A stretch of DNA of 64,000 nucleotides from Cantharellus purpuraceus (lineage: Eukaryota; Basidiomycota; Agaricomycetes; Cantharellales; Hydnaceae). Location of the stretch: the NCBI GenBank assembly GCA_025174535.1, contig JALBUN010000023.1, positions 2,232,001 through 2,296,000 of the forward strand, read 5' to 3'. The notes beneath the pieces were generated by a model. The model did not search any database, was not told the DNA's origin, and saw only the letters and a list, made by a program, of their open reading frames with translations. Of this stretch, positions 48,860 through 62,600 are shown in pieces. Position numbers and translations under genes: made by a program. The stretch's first letter is position 1. Each line of letters opens with the position of its first letter.

Positions 48860-51675
48860 ATGGAGACTGCAAACAAGCAGACGACGCCCCTCTTCAAGAA
48901 GATCGTGCCCGCGCGTGGTGCTGCACAGAAAGCAGCTGCGACTTTGAAAGAGCAGACGAGAAAGCGACCTCGCACATCCATCACACAGAAACCTCCAGCG
49001 CGCAACGCGGGCGAATCCGAGGCAGACGTTACAGATGATGATAGCGAGAGTGCTGACGATGACACGGACATTGACACGTCTCAGAAACGAAAGGGAGTAG
49101 AGTCTAGGGGCTTGAGAACCCGTGGAAGAGGACGGGGCAAAGGCACTGGTGTCAGAGGCCGCATAAGCCAAAAGTCGACGAGAGGCGTATCTCCCTCACC
49201 AACTAGAGGACCCAGTCCTATCGATTCTGATTCTTTTGCGACGCCGCAGAAACGTCCCCGATCCTCGACGTTGGATGACTCTTCAAAGCGGACTAAACCC
49301 ACGACTCCTCGTCACCAATCTCGAATATCTGGAAAGCCCAACGCCTCGGCCAGTTTACTTACTGCATCTCCCTCTTGTCGCTCTCCGAGCAAGTATGCAA
49401 ACATTTATGTTCAGAATGATGTAGTATGGGTCAGGCTTAATTCTCGAGGCGCCTTGGCGGTTCCTCCAGCGTCAGTTGGCCAACTAGCATATTGGTGGCC
49501 TGCGCAGGTCCGTCTTATAGTGCATTCATACCCTCACATTACATTTATCAGGATGGTATGTGTAAAGGTCACCAGTGATGATCCCTTGGAAATTTCGACA
49601 ACATTACTTGGTGATGATGGGCGTGGTAATACGCGTCATGTCAATATCTCTTCTCCCGATCCTTCTACGGTCCTTTCGTTCCGGGATGGAGGCCGTGTGC
49701 GATTTTCCCCATCTACATTTGCCTTGCCTGACACGCACACTGAAACACCTGATGAAGTCAGCACAGTGGAAGTCCCATCAGAGCTTGTACGGCGCTGGAC
49801 CAAGGCTCGAGATCAGGCACTGGAAGCAGACGTGGATGATGAACTACCTGAAGCTCCATCACTAATCAGTCTACTGAGTGTCTCAGGGAAGGCAAAGAAA
49901 CAAGAAGGTCGTGCAATCACGCCACAACCACGATCACCGGCTTCTGCTCGGGTGAAGAAACATTTCGTTGCTCCCTTGGACGAGGAAATCAAAGTAGACG
50001 AGGTGGACGGCGAGCTAGTTTTGGCCAGTGACCACAAGGGCAGACTGGATCATTGGCCAGCTCGTGTAGTCGGAGTACATCAAGATAATAGAACTGGAAA
50101 GTGGTTTTATGAGATCGTTTACGTCGATGGAAAGAGGAAAAAGGTGGAAAGAAATCGATTTTTTTCGTCCGACGAAGACGGATTTGCGACCTGCCAGGTT
50201 CGTACCCTCCACCCTGTCCCCCAGCAACCTCTGAATGAATTCGACATAGCTAGGTCAGTGGCGTACTGAATTTCCTGCTTCTGATACAGAGGTCACCGAC
50301 TCTGAAAATGAAATACCTGATCGTTACAATGCGAGGTCGCCGTCGCCGTCACCCTCCAATTCTGATATTGACGACATCATAGATTGTGATGTTTTCCGTG
50401 GCCTTTCTTTGAAGGAGCAGATGCGCTATGTATATCCCTTCTTGTGTCGTGTCATCCGGCGAGAGTATGAACCTTCTTATGAGCGCCATGACATGTTCAT
50501 GAAGGGGGGAAAGGCACGAGAACAGCTCGGACAGGCTGCCTCGATGCGGGGACAATTCTCTGAAAATGAAGTGAAAAAAGTGTCACTCCTTGTGCGGAGG
50601 ACGATGCTGAGGAATGAGAGATGGGCAGAGAGGGTCCAAGATGGAGATGATGTGCGTGGAGGCACCGCCCCCCTCAATGGATCTGATGAGGCGAAAGCAC
50701 AGTCCGTCGCTGAGAGCATGCACGTTAGTCGATTTTTGCGCTCTTCCTATGGACGTGATATACTCAAAGTTTCTAGGCACCATCGTCAGATTTGGATGCT
50801 GCCACGGCTCTCACGGAATTGAAGTCGTCAGATGTCATATGTGATTTACCTTTGTCTTCCTCTGCGCCGTGTTCCCCAGAGGTCATAAGCCATCCTGAAG
50901 TCGATCAGGTGAGTGATATCTAACCAAGTGATTTACCAAGCGGCCACTAATAATACCCACCACAAACCAACTAAAGTATGCTGATCATCCCTCCTCTCAA
51001 ACCATAATGACTGAGATTGAGACTAACGCGGTTAGTAACATCGGTGGTCGCTCATTGTCACTCATTGTTCATGCAATTGACTCACACGACTGCATAGCAC
51101 TCGGTGTTACCTTCATCCACAGTTCTAGACCCATCTTCGGATATGGAGCTTGAGAGTGACGAGGATGCGCAGACTTCATTGCCTCGCAACGTGACCTCGA
51201 GTCATCTTCTTGAAGCCCCTACCTCGCCGCCTCCAGATCTGTCTGCTAAGGAAATCTTAGCTCCATCAGTGTCTCGGATGCGCCCAAAGGGATGTGATGC
51301 ATATGAATATCTCTCACGTTCAGAACGCGGACTAGTGCGTCCACTACATTCATCATTTGTTGCCATTAGTGATTTCTAAAATCGATGCAGTATTGTGCGG
51401 ATGTTTTGTTCCCTGAAGCCATGTTACAGCTTCATCTGTTGCGGGCTGGGCAGCGCAGGTCTGTGCATTTACTAACACCCAAGGAGGAAAACGCCCTATA
51501 TGAGGAAGGACAGGAATTGCTGAGTGAAAGCGTACACTGGATCACCCAGATTGTTCAAATGCGTCAATTAGCGGAAAACAACTACAAAAAGAGAGCGAAA
51601 AAGAAGGAAGAGGCCCCAGTGGAACTCGTTGGAGGGACATCAACCCGACCTAAGGCACGAAAAGTCTCACAGTAG
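48860..51675 (+). CDS. PWWP/Tudor-like chromatin-associated protein
   Basis: Starts METANKQTTPLFKKIVPARG. A basic, low-complexity N-terminus (RGLRTRGRGRGKGTGVRGR) resembles nuclear or DNA-binding tails. NDVVWVRLN, then GQLAYWWPAQV, is PWWP-like. A second module is KGRLDHWPARVVGVHQDN, then KWFYEIVYVDGKRKKVERN, a Tudor/PWWP-like barrel. After introns the protein continues with DDIIDCDVFRGLSLKEQMRY, HAPSSDLDAATALTELKSSD, YEYLSRSERGL and QYCADVLFPEAMLQLHLLRA, ending KARKVSQ. The function is probably histone or chromatin reading, by inference from the folds. One region (49508-49567) may hide a small intron just after YWWPAQ, so the exact sequence there is uncertain. I do not know a named orthologue. 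Confidence 0.65.
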
Positions 51676-51839
51676 AAAGCTGTATTCTCTCGAGCAGATT
51701 TTATACTTGAGGATATCTAAGAAATTACTACAAAATAACATAAGTCCAACTGTCCTTCCTTTTCATGCTATCGAATTTGTGCTGCATAGGTATACAATAA
51801 TAATCGTCCAACGTATAAGCACAGGCCTGGAATCAATGG

Positions 51840-54299
51840 CTAATGTGAGGTAAATGGTGGCATCTGTTGTGTACTTGTGGAGCGTGAATAAGTAGTCCCT
51901 CGAGGCACAAGAGTCGTCAGGTTCATTTGCGATGAGTTCCGTGATCGTGGTTTTGTGAAGGCATTTAGTGGATGTCCAGCATTCACGCCAAGGCCTGTGC
52001 CAAGGCCCGAGGACAGGGCGCTAGCATTTGGCAGGTGAGGATCGTCGAATGTCCCCGTTGGGGTGGAGGACCCAGAACGGGATGAGGCTGGATAGGATGA
52101 GCCGTTTCCACTTGGCGGGAACGGCGGAAACGCGGAAGGGGTAGCACGGGGAGAACACCGCCCAGGTGAGGAATGTATGTGGCGGAAAGATGATGATTTG
52201 GAGACTGACAGCACTCCGCTGGGACGAATCTGGGAGCGCACAGAAGACAAGAGACGCCGAAGAGAAAGTGAGACGCTGGATAGAACGCCCTGTGTAGAGG
52301 GGCCGTTTCCCGTGGGCGATGGCGGACTAGAAGAGAAAGGTGTGGAAGGACGACTCGAGCCGGTGCCTACCTTGCCCTCTTCCACACCGTAAGCGTCGAA
52401 CATAAGCTCGGGTTTTACGCGTTTGAAGGAGCCGCGACTTAAACGTCGAATGGTGGTGCGAACACGGTGGCGTAGACGATAAGTTAGAAATAGGACAACT
52501 GCAATAATAGTGAAATAGAACAGGAGAGCAAATGGAGAGACGCCAAGAGAATGGCGCGTAAGAGATGAAGGCAGGCGGTGTGATATATGATCCTCGAACT
52601 TGTCAAAATCGATGAAAGGAGGCCGGGAGGGTTCCTCTGTGTAAAACTCGTCGTCGTCTGATGCTGGTAAATCTAGCGGATCACGCAAGGGCGGTGTGGC
52701 AGATGATGCTGGAGGAACTTCCTTACTCGCCTCGAGGACCATCTTTCCCAAAGTCCAGCTAATCGCAGTGTCGCCAACAGTATCAAGGCTTTGGAATGCT
52801 GGGCTTCCCAGTCCCTTCTGCTCAGCTTTTTCGTCTGCTTCATTTCCTCCGTTGGTGGTTCGATTGCCTCCCGGGTCTACAATTCTAGGCAATCCTATTC
52901 CCTCATGCAAGACGTTGACAATCCATGCCGCCTTGAAGCATTGCATTTCTAGCCGTGATAGTTCAACTTCTTTACCCCACTTGCCAGTTCCTACAACTTT
53001 ACCACCGCTTTCAATTTCGCCATCGCCTCCTACATGCCCAATAGCACGAGACATCTCGTGTGCATGTACGAGTTCCCCCCACGATCGTGAACAAAACTCG
53101 GAAGCCGCGCGTTCGTATTGTACGACATCATACGCACCGCCAAGCCCGAAAACATGTTCGGAACTATACCAGTATTCCGAAACACCGATAAAATGAGATA
53201 CGGAGAAGTCGATAGGGGGGACATGTACACCGTTGAAGAGGCAAGGTGCGTCGGGACAAGGTGCGGCCTTGTTCAAGAGAGATGCGGTATGTTTCAGGCA
53301 TTGCTCGAAAGAACCTGTACCAAGTAGCTTATGGGGTTTGCGGGTATGTGCCGTTGATGGGCCAGTGTGAACAGGTGTCTCAGTAAGTCTCAGACCGACG
53401 GGAAGGCAAGGATCTGGAACTGGCTCATCATCTTCAGAATGCGAGATGCGGTCGGCTTCAAAGGCAGATATGGCCTGCCCTACATAGCGCTCTCGGGCCT
53501 GGTTTGTACCATATCCGAGCCATGTGGTCACGAATACCTGATGGTGGATCTCATCCCCTCCCATAAGCCTGAGTTTGACATCGACAAGGCTATCTGCATG
53601 CTGTTCACGTTCGGCTACACCAGGCTCGAAAGCAATTTGGGTCGAAGCACCTCCCATGTCTAAGAAACCATATGTCGCGCGGCTATCAACTAGATCCCTA
53701 GAGTGCTTAAACCCATCCATGAGGTAGTTGACGGCTATCCAGCCAAAGAGTCCTTCGTCTTCACCAGTGATTACACGGACGCTTGATCCGCATAGACCAT
53801 GAGATGATGGCCCGTCCAATTTGAAATTGGAATGAAAGCGAAAGAAGTCGCATGTGGCAGCGAGGATGGTCGACTGCTTGTCAGGGGGAAGCAGGCGCAT
53901 GCCTGCCGTGGCTAGGAGAAACAGTGGTGTCTCTGGCTGTAGCGAAGGAGGCACATGCTTTTGTGCATGAGCTAGTAGAGGCGCGAGATATGAGGCAATA
54001 TCTTCTGGGTTGCCGCCGAAGGTCGAAATACCTAGACATTATCAAGTCTAGTGGCCAACACTGCAGAGACGTCTGCCACGCTCACCCGGCTCGACCTTGC
54101 TAACCCATTCCTCCCCTTCTCTCGCCCCTTTTTCGACCTTTGGAAGGCTGTTGAATACATCCTGGCCTTCCTCGTATGTAACAATTCTAGCGTCCTTCCA
54201 GCTGTAGATCTGCAGCCTTGAGCCAGATGAGCCGGCATCGATAACTATCCCAAAGCGACGGGAGGCCAGCCACGGGTCGAAGGATGAGGGGGAGGGCAT
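51840..54299 (-). CDS. YND1: Apyrase/NTPDase of the GDA1-CD39 family (Ynd1-like)
   Basis: Predicted 801 residues in two exons (54299-54086 and 54031-51840) with a 54-bp intron. Apyrase conserved regions are all present: FGIVIDAGSSGSRLQIYSW (ACR1), PLFLLATAGMRLL (ACR2), ITGEDEGLFGWIAVNYLMD (ACR3), ATYGFLDMGGASTQIAFEP (ACR4) and a later DTVGDTAISWTLGKMV (ACR5). One membrane segment, FALLFYFTIIAVVLFLTYRL, precedes a long cytosolic Ser-rich tail. This is the Ynd1 layout, with the catalytic domain in the Golgi lumen. The enzyme hydrolyses nucleoside di- and triphosphates, supplying the nucleoside monophosphate that nucleotide-sugar transporters exchange. It therefore fits functionally with the transporter at 10.4 kb. 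I chose ATG 54299. Confidence 0.92.
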
Positions 54300-55243
54300 G
54301 TCTGGGTGAAAGACCAACGGCCTTTGCAGAAAAACGCACTAAGTTCCGAATTCACAACACTGATCTGGTGAAACTCCGACACCCTTATTTAGAGAGTAGC
54401 TAGCTAGCTGGGTCTCTCTGCTTGCTTGCGTTTTCTGTCTTTGCATAGAGACAATTCGCCGCTTAATATTTATTTCGTTTATTTGCGATTGCGCACTCGA
54501 ACATGCACCAGGACTTATGATAAACTACCAGAACCGTATCGAGTGCGAAGCTGTATTATTGAATCCTACGCATCATAGATCCTGAAGCTCATGGTTTCGA
54601 CCTGCAACCTGCCGCAAGTTCTGCAGAATACGACGTCGACATCACCTCTCCCTCCCGAGACTATGCATGTGAGCTGAGTGGCGCTCCTCCGGGTTCTCAA
54701 CCTTTAATCATATTTTCAGATAGGTGTGCTCATTCTTCTTCCTTTCTTCCAGGCAGATGCGCTCTAGTCTTTAAGCTTGAAGTGTTGCAAGCAAGATCCT
54801 TCTCCAGGTCATCATATTTGGTAAATTAGATTCATCAAATTACCATGCTTCCCCTATTCAACTTTTGAGCGACATCAATGCTAGTGGAATGCTGATTCAG
54901 TCTGTTCTGCAACAAGACACGCAGGGGCGGACGAATCTTGATCTGAGCGTGTATTGTGGGCGGTCCCTCTTGCGTGGGTACCAAGTACGATTATTCGATA
55001 TCCAGTCTTGTTCTGTTCTGTTTCCTGAATCCATAGCAATTTTTGCCCTCTTCTCAGCCTTGGCTGCTAGCTTACGTCTACCTGGGTTTGTCAACCAGCA
55101 CCAGATGGATATACAACCTTCTGCCTTACGGGAGGTTCATTACAGTTCTGCTCGAGAATGTTGTAGCCGGTAATAAGTAAACGTTGAAATTCGGTAGTAG
55201 TGTTCCTCAACAAATATATACAATGATTATCTAGAATGATCGG
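54300..55243. other. Intergenic, no gene seen
   Basis: Holds the apyrase promoter and the 3' flank of the O-methyltransferase. A plus frame (54865-55173) is open, without motifs. Four copies of tagc in a row-like array near 54400 (gtagctagctagctgg) are noted only as local simple sequence. Confidence 0.5.
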
Positions 55244-57232
55244 TCATGCTGGGCTGAATTCCACCAGACTCGCTTCCCCGGACTCATACAGCTTAACAAA
55301 CTTGAATCCTGCCTGCTTGCTATGCACGAACGTATGGAATAAATCAGGCACCACACCGCTGCTGAGGACATATCAAGACTTACCACATCTCAACGGTTTC
55401 CTCGAGAGTACGCTCCTTGCCGTTGAAAGTGCTCATCATGTTGATGTCCAGTAGATGCAACTTCACGTTTCCCATCCCGTAGTTAGGCAAAAGGGGCTCT
55501 GGTGCCTGCATGGAACAAATGCACTTGATGTCAGTGATTTTAACTCTTTCAAGCAATAGAGATATATTGACTTGGTCTATATCCGTCGTCTGACCTCGAA
55601 CAAGGGGTTGAAGTACGGCGTCATCTATGATAAGAGCAGGTCGTCAAGGACAGCTGTCTCACAGATACAAGGCCAGCCCCAGCTTACAAATGAGTAGCTT
55701 GCTTGATGGCTTCATAGATTTGCGAACATTAGCGAAAATTTTCAAACACTCCGCGTGAGGCCAATCGTGCCTTAACTGGAGTAAGCTTTAATTTGACCGC
55801 TCAAGGGATCTGGCACACATACAATGTGTCGAAGCTGTCGGAAGATGAGAATAGCGACATGCTGAAAGGAGATGAAAGCTCACAAAGTAAAGATCGCAAC
55901 CTTCAACGGCAGCATCGTTGAAGAAATCAAAAGCAACGAATTGTATTCTCTGCTTTCCTAACGCCTCAGGGTACTCTTTCCCCCAATGCTGAATGAAAAT
56001 GTAATGGTCAGAAGATGTATCATACCAGCCATGTACGCGCAAACCTCTCTGCCTTGCTCTATTAGTTCCGGCAGGTCTTGAAGGGTGACTTTTAAGTGAG
56101 GAAATGCCTGCATGAGCGCGAGAGTAGCATGACCATTTCCACCACCAACATCACAAATGACAGTATTCTCAGGCAGGTCAGCCCATGGGTAAGCTAAGGA
56201 AATATTATGAGTGGCCATGATAGTGTGTCGATAGGGGAAAAACCTTTAAGAAGTATAGACTTCCCGGCAACTTCTCCCCAGCCCATCATTCCTCGAGTAA
56301 AGCGCTTCAGAAATGCAACGTTAGCGAGGCTATAGAATCATATGAACTTACTTCTCTTCTCATCTTGTCCGTACCATAAAAATCGAAGATAGCGCTGCCA
56401 TGTGCACGGCTGAACGAAGTGTCTTGTGGAAGTAGTGATGGGCCAGATTTAGGATCTGCGAGTGTCTCACAAAGGTAAGAGGCCGACTTTTGCAATTCGT
56501 CCGTCCTTATAAAACACCTGAGCTTTGAGAATCAGCGACAAAGAATGACGTTACATTAGGCACACTAGACTGTTGACAAGGTCAGTGGACAAGAGCTTAA
56601 TGCTCAAACGATTGTTGGCGAATACGTTGGGCTTGACTGTGAAGCAAATGTTTATCAAAGTTCACTGCGGAAGGAGAGATACCGCACCTTCGGTAAAGCA
56701 GTGTGTGGTAACAAGTAAGCGCATTATACGCCCGAGTTTCCCTGCATCAAGTCCAGATTGTTTGGCCAGTTCGTCAATGTGAACACCGTCCGGTTTGTTT
56801 AGTAGCAGGTCCGCGATTTTGGCTTCGGAAACGACGCGCATACATGCTGGTTCTTCAAACTGCGGCACGCCTCTAGTAAGATAGAGATGCAAAGAAAGGC
56901 ATCAAACACACCCCAAAGGCTTTCTGATTCACGCAATGTCAGCAGAGAGTGGATGCGGGGAAACGTGACACGCTGACATTGATTATGGTGTCTCCCGGAT
57001 TAGCTACAGTATAGCTCAGCTGCGCGCAAGCTCCCTGAATAGTTTTCACGGCCTTAGAGAGGCCGGATGGGACTTTCTCGGGAGAGTCGAAAGGGTCGGA
57101 TGCGGTAGAGTCCAAGGACGGTACAGATTCACCAGCCGCAGAGTACTCAGAAATGACAACCTTGACGGCGTCGGAAATAACGTTGACAAGCTCGGTAAGA
57201 CGAGCGGCGTCGGTGGCAGAAGACTGAGACAT
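55244..57232 (-). CDS. SAM-dependent O-methyltransferase
   Basis: Starts MSQSSATDAARLTELVNVIS. The N-terminal dimerisation region carries MRVVSEAKIADLLLNKPDGV and DELAKQSGLDAGKLGRIMRL. The SAM site is NTVICDVGGGNGHATLALMQ. KVTLQDLPELIEQGREV and RIQFVAFDFFNDAAVEGCDL follow, then the catalytic-type LRHILHDWPHAECLKIF. The C-terminus reads GEASLVEFSPA. The order matches plant/fungal class II O-methyltransferases, which methylate hydroxyls of small aromatic or polyketide molecules. The substrate is unknown. No biosynthetic genes flank it, so a secondary-metabolite cluster is not supported. Many short introns split the gene. Confidence 0.85.
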
Positions 57233-59608
57233 CTTATAAACCTGTGAGCTTCGTGGCGGGACGAGAGATTGAAGGGGGCGAGTTCTGGCAAGCCCTATAG
57301 CCCATTTCAGATACCCACCAGTCTCACCATCAGTTCAAGACAAAAGCCTCCGTACGCGAGGGTGCCCGAGGTCAAGCATTACTGGTACCTGTCACAACCC
57401 CAAGTAATTGTCGCGCAACTTGCGTAGAGGAAGCTAGAGAACTAATTATGAGAAACGAGTGTTAGACTATGAGTATGTAAAGTAAAGAGCGACAATAGGA
57501 CACGAACCTCAGTCTGTTAAAGCGAAGAGAGGGAATTATCAAGGTCTCTTTCCTTTTATACAAACTCACATGCCGAGACGTCGCTATCAGGCAAATCTGG
57601 AGTTGTAACTATTCTAGACGTTATGGACCGTTGTGTATCCAGCACCGCGTCTACGCGTTCCTTCCAATAGTGATGGCAGAGTAGCTGTCCTGACAGCATG
57701 AGTAGTCACAGCGTTGCACGTGTACGTCAAACTTTCAGATAACTTTTATCGTAGAGCGCAGCGATAGGCCGGTTCGCATGCAGGTTCGCGTTGGAGGCAA
57801 ATAAGTATTTGGAGGCTAAGCGCTAAGCGCGCGAAGGGGATCACTCTGACTTAGGTGCCGATCGTACGAATCGCCACTGACAATGGGCTCTACAAATCAA
57901 AATATTGATCAGTGCCTACGCATGCAGTCTACCTGGAAAACTCACTTTTCTCTAAGGAACCGGCTCTGTATCTGGCAATCACTTCTCTGTCGTGTCTTAT
58001 GGCAGTTAATTGTGCGCGTTTGATGGTTCCTGCCAATGAGTTAGGTCGTGTCAATTATATACAAGAGATATGATACAATGATTTACCTGATAGGTGCGCC
58101 ATGTGAGGGATATAATACCTATCTATGACATAAGAGGAACTGCACCCCATGCTATTCGGTGATGTTCATGAGCGACCCGTATAATGCAAAGATGTGTTGT
58201 GGGCGTGCAGACACAATCCTCCATCCAATAGGGCGTATATGGAACCAGCTTAAGCTGAAAACCCAGCTTTTTGATGCTCCACCATAGTCTGAACTTAATC
58301 CGACGTTAGCTAAAGTGGAGCAACGGCCTGGACCGGCAGCTTGTCAGACCGCCAAATGCAAGCCGAACGGCATGGCATCCCATCGTAAGTGTGACTTGCG
58401 ATGGACAGCCATGGCCGTGTTCATGAAGCCCTCCTCATGCTCCTGGTCACTACTGCTGTACCTCCCCAGTTGTCAGAATCTTCTGCTCTGTGCCTGAGTC
58501 TCCATTTGGAAGTTGCGAAGAGTCACGAACAAAGACACGAGGTTGTTCAGCGGCTGGGGATGAGTGAACTGAATAGGTTATCAATCCTTTTGTCGTCCAT
58601 GGTAGCTTCGCATCAGCGTGGTAGTGAGGTTTGACACTCTTTTTGAACGGAGCTTCAAAGCGGCATGTGTGGAGCAACTGTGGAGCTCCACCGGAGCTTT
58701 GCGAACGCTTCACTGTAGCTTTTCCTAAGGCTATCATGGCTAGCGAAACTCGGCTCAAATTGGTTTCATATACGCCCTAATATCGCCAAAGTTGGTTATG
58801 ACGCTTTGCTTGAGGGCAAGCCAAATAACCTTGGCATTCACCTCTTGATTGCGTGCAACACTATCTTCGGGGTGACATGGAATAAACTCGACAAGCAGCC
58901 AGCGGTTCTGCGACACCAAATATTGAGCATGGGCGTGGTCATGAGTGTGGCACACACTTTGAACCAAACTATAACGAGCCGTGAGAAAGTTATTTGAGTT
59001 TCGCTCACTCGAGGCTGCAGCCATTCCTAAAGCCGTTGCTTCAAACCTGAAGTGATAGGCTAGGTGCTTCTGCTGAGGTCATTACAGTACTTTGTGGCTG
59101 ATGATTCATCTAGTGTTTCCTTTTTCAACCGCCACGATCCGACCAGAACCGTGGCCATTCTTACTGGGACGACGGACTTGGTATTTCTTGGATCCTTGTT
59201 TCTACTAGTTCACTGCAATTGCTATGCTGTTAGTTTTAGCTTTCTATTCGATAGCTTTTCAGTACGGAGTATTCTTGCTCACGTTGTGCAAGGAAGGACC
59301 ACTCGCAACCCACTGATCAAGTTCAATTCATGATATACATGGAAACCCGATACCCTCTTTTGAGGTTGATTTACTGCTTCCTATTTTAGGCTAATACCCT
59401 GGCAAGTAACGTTGCAAGCCCTTAAGGGGACTACCGCACGGCGTGCTTAATTGCTGCTCTATATTTTTCTGTATCTGAATGCAAGTCAGTTGTAAACTAC
59501 AAGTCAGCGGCCGCCATCACAGGCACACGCTCTTGATAAGGGACATGTACTATAGTTACGAAACGAGGCCTGAGGACCAGGCATAGGTCGACATAGGCTA
59601 GCATTGTT
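57233..59608. other. Gene-poor 2.4-kb interval
   Basis: The longest interval without a supported gene. Short frames on both strands (58315-58634 plus, 58758-58450 minus, 59024-58755 minus, 59064-59333 plus) have no recognisable motifs. The section 58270-58740 has recurring short elements: gtggagcaac near 58315 and 58670, its inverse core near 58277, and a 12-bp perfect palindrome gtggagctccac at 58680-58691. It could be a decayed non-autonomous repeat. Confidence 0.4.
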
Positions 59609-62600
59609 TCAAAGGCGGGCATGCACACTCCGGTGCACTGGCACAGCTGCCGGCCCTAGAGGAAGGCTCGCCTTGAACCTAGCAATATCATCAATCACGA
59701 CGGCGCCTTGCCTCAGCTCCGCCTTGCCACCATCAACAGGTGTCACCTCCTCCGTGGGATGTGTACGCGCCAACTCCTCGATGGCATTCAACAACAAGTC
59801 CTTGTCGGTACCTTTCAGTCCTGGTGCCTGGGCCAAAAAGTCCGTCCAAAATGCCCGGACTGCCTCGACCGGCGGCTCTGCCTTTGAAAGATCTCTATAC
59901 TGTGTCTCATCGACGGGGATACCGTGGCTTTTTAGCACATCAAGGAATGCTTCCGATGCTGCCACGCTAAACTTTACACCAGGCCGGCTGGGGACGTTCT
60001 GAGAACGTAAATGAACCGATAATTTACGTCGGGTAGGCGAATTGGGGTGCACATAAGTGTTAAAGAATGTGACTACGTCCTCAAGGCTCGTGGTCCTTAT
60101 GATCTCCACATCATCCTCGTCTGGAGCCAATTAGTTGACGAACGCATCTTTCACCAAGGAAATACTTACGTCGCAGGAAATCGCAGTATCCAGAAGTTAT
60201 GCGAGACCAGAAACGACTGGTCTCGCTGTGAAGGTTTTCAAGCTTCTCCAATTTCTGGGAAATAAGTCCCTCTTTCTGCTTCTCAAACTCCTCCGGTGTC
60301 GTTGCAGCCAGCTGCGTCTTGTACGCCTCCAAGAAAGCCTCAACACGCGACTCGAGGTATACAGGCTCCCGCTCGCTCTGCAGAAGGAAACGCAGGCCTA
60401 TGGATCCCCGCGCGCTCCACCCGGTGACAAAGACAATATAACCAAGCTGCTGCTTCGTGCGCAACTCGTCAAACGTCGGTTCCCGCATCATATGTAGGAG
60501 AAGGCCATTAAGTGCGCGCAGCTCGCGCTGTGCGATATTTCCAACATGGCAATAGTATGTGAGACTCGAGTTTACCTCCTTGGGATTAGGTACGTCGGTC
60601 CTGTATACGTAGTTAGAGCCTGCCAGACGTCAGTGGAAGAAAGACAGTGCTGCTGCATCGTCGTACCTTGGGGAAGAATCAATGAGCGTTCTGTCAATTT
60701 CTCAGAGGCCGTGACATGGCGAGAACCGAGGACATCATGAGTCAGGGTGATCAAACCAATTGCTTCCTAAGGATATCGTCAAACATCACTCTACGTGAGC
60801 AATAATACCTGTGACACACCTCTTCACGAAGGTTGCCGGTGGCGAGGGATTCAATGTAAACGCGCGACAAGAGTTGCTCGATGTGCTCTTGAACCTCTTC
60901 AACGGTAACGGCTGTATTAAGATCGTTAATTACTACATATGAATCACGAAGATACTTTACACACTCTCGAGTTCAGCCAACTTCTCCTTCGGCGTCCACG
61001 CGACCGGTCCCAATAAATAACCTGACCAATAGTCCGAAATCCGGTACGGCTCGGTCAGATAAAAGTTCTCGTACTCCTGTTTGAGCTGCAATAACAAAAA
61101 AAAAGGATGAGAACTAGTGGCGTAATGTAAAGGCAAACGTACATCTTCTTTGATGACTTCAAATCGAGCAGGGTTGATCTTGATATTTTTCATTGTTTCT
61201 AAAACAGTCTTAAATAAGATGGGGATCTGGAAACCTATAAGATGCCATGACTCAAATATCGTAGCTCAGGGACGGACCTTTTCATTGTACCCGGATGCTG
61301 AAAGGAAGACGCCACGATCATAGCTCCCAAAGTCATAGCCAAGTCCAGCTAGGGACGCATCATAAGAATACTCGGTCAGCGCATCATTTACGAGCTCGGT
61401 ATACATTCTGCCATCGGGAGTTAACGCCACGAAATAGCAAGAGTATGCGTTATTACCGTGACTTCAGGGCATGCCTCGGCGTCAAGTGTGCAAGCGGACT
61501 GAGCGCCATGAATAAATAATCATGTTAGAGCGGTACTAAAAGCGGTACGACGTACGTGATGACATATGCTTGAAAGCTGCCTTTCGGGACCCAGAATTGA
61601 TCATCCTTCTTGTACCACAGGGCGGCCAACGGTGTATCCCGTATCTGCACAGGCTTTTTTGCGGGCTATCGAGCGCATGGGTGAGCAGGTGTACATCAGA
61701 ACTATGTATGGTAGGTACGCACCTCGGCCACGGGGATCTTTTCGACATCTAGATTAGCGGGAATGAAGGCATTGGGGCCAGGAAGGAACAGTCCGGGGAT
61801 GTCATTTGGGGCCTGGGCCTGCTCATAAAGAATAAGGTCTAGCTGTTCCTCAGCGGGAAGAATCACAAACCTGCTTCAAAAGCTTCTCATCCATTTTACG
61901 AACCCTATACTCGGTCTTATACCATGTCTCGTGCCTCCATCCCTCATCATCCTTGAACTCTTTCGCCAACACCGAAACCCGCGACTTTTCCGGCCTGAAG
62001 GTGTTCAGGAGCTCCCGGACCGCTCCTTCGTCCCAGTCCCACACACGCGTCCCGCCACTCAGAAGGTGCTCCCGCAGGTACGGCTTATTCATCGTACAGG
62101 TGATATCAGAGACATAGCTCTCTGCACGGTCCTTCTCCGTAAACCTAAAGTGAATCTCACCAAGCGCACGTATCTCGTCATGGTGGTACTTTTCGAGCGA
62201 GGAGGAGCGAAGGAGCGAAAGGTACTTGAATATAGTCAACAGCACGGTTTCGTAGTTTTCTGGGGACCAAATCAGATTGGAAAGTGCATAAATGAAGGAC
62301 TGCCTACCAAAGCCTTCCTTGGTGAGGAATACCTGTATACCAAATTTGGTGAACCCACGTCCTTGTGAGGAATTCCCAGCGCTGACACCGGTGCTCCATC
62401 CTTTGCCCTTGAGATACGAGTGGATCGAACCGGGACCCTCGTGCCCAACGAGGTGGCCAAGGAAACTGGCAGGCTTTGAGCGATAGAGCGGGCTTTGCCA
62501 CGGGATATGAAAGGATACTGAAATGGATCGGAAATCCATGACAGTCTTTGACTCAACAATAGTCTAAATACATGTGAATGAGGATCACTGATTGAACCAA

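Noticed and set aside
51840..52900. Long plus-strand frames opposite the apyrase tail
   Set aside because: They are shadows of the Ser/Pro-rich minus-strand coding sequence. They have no motifs, and the minus frame is continuous.
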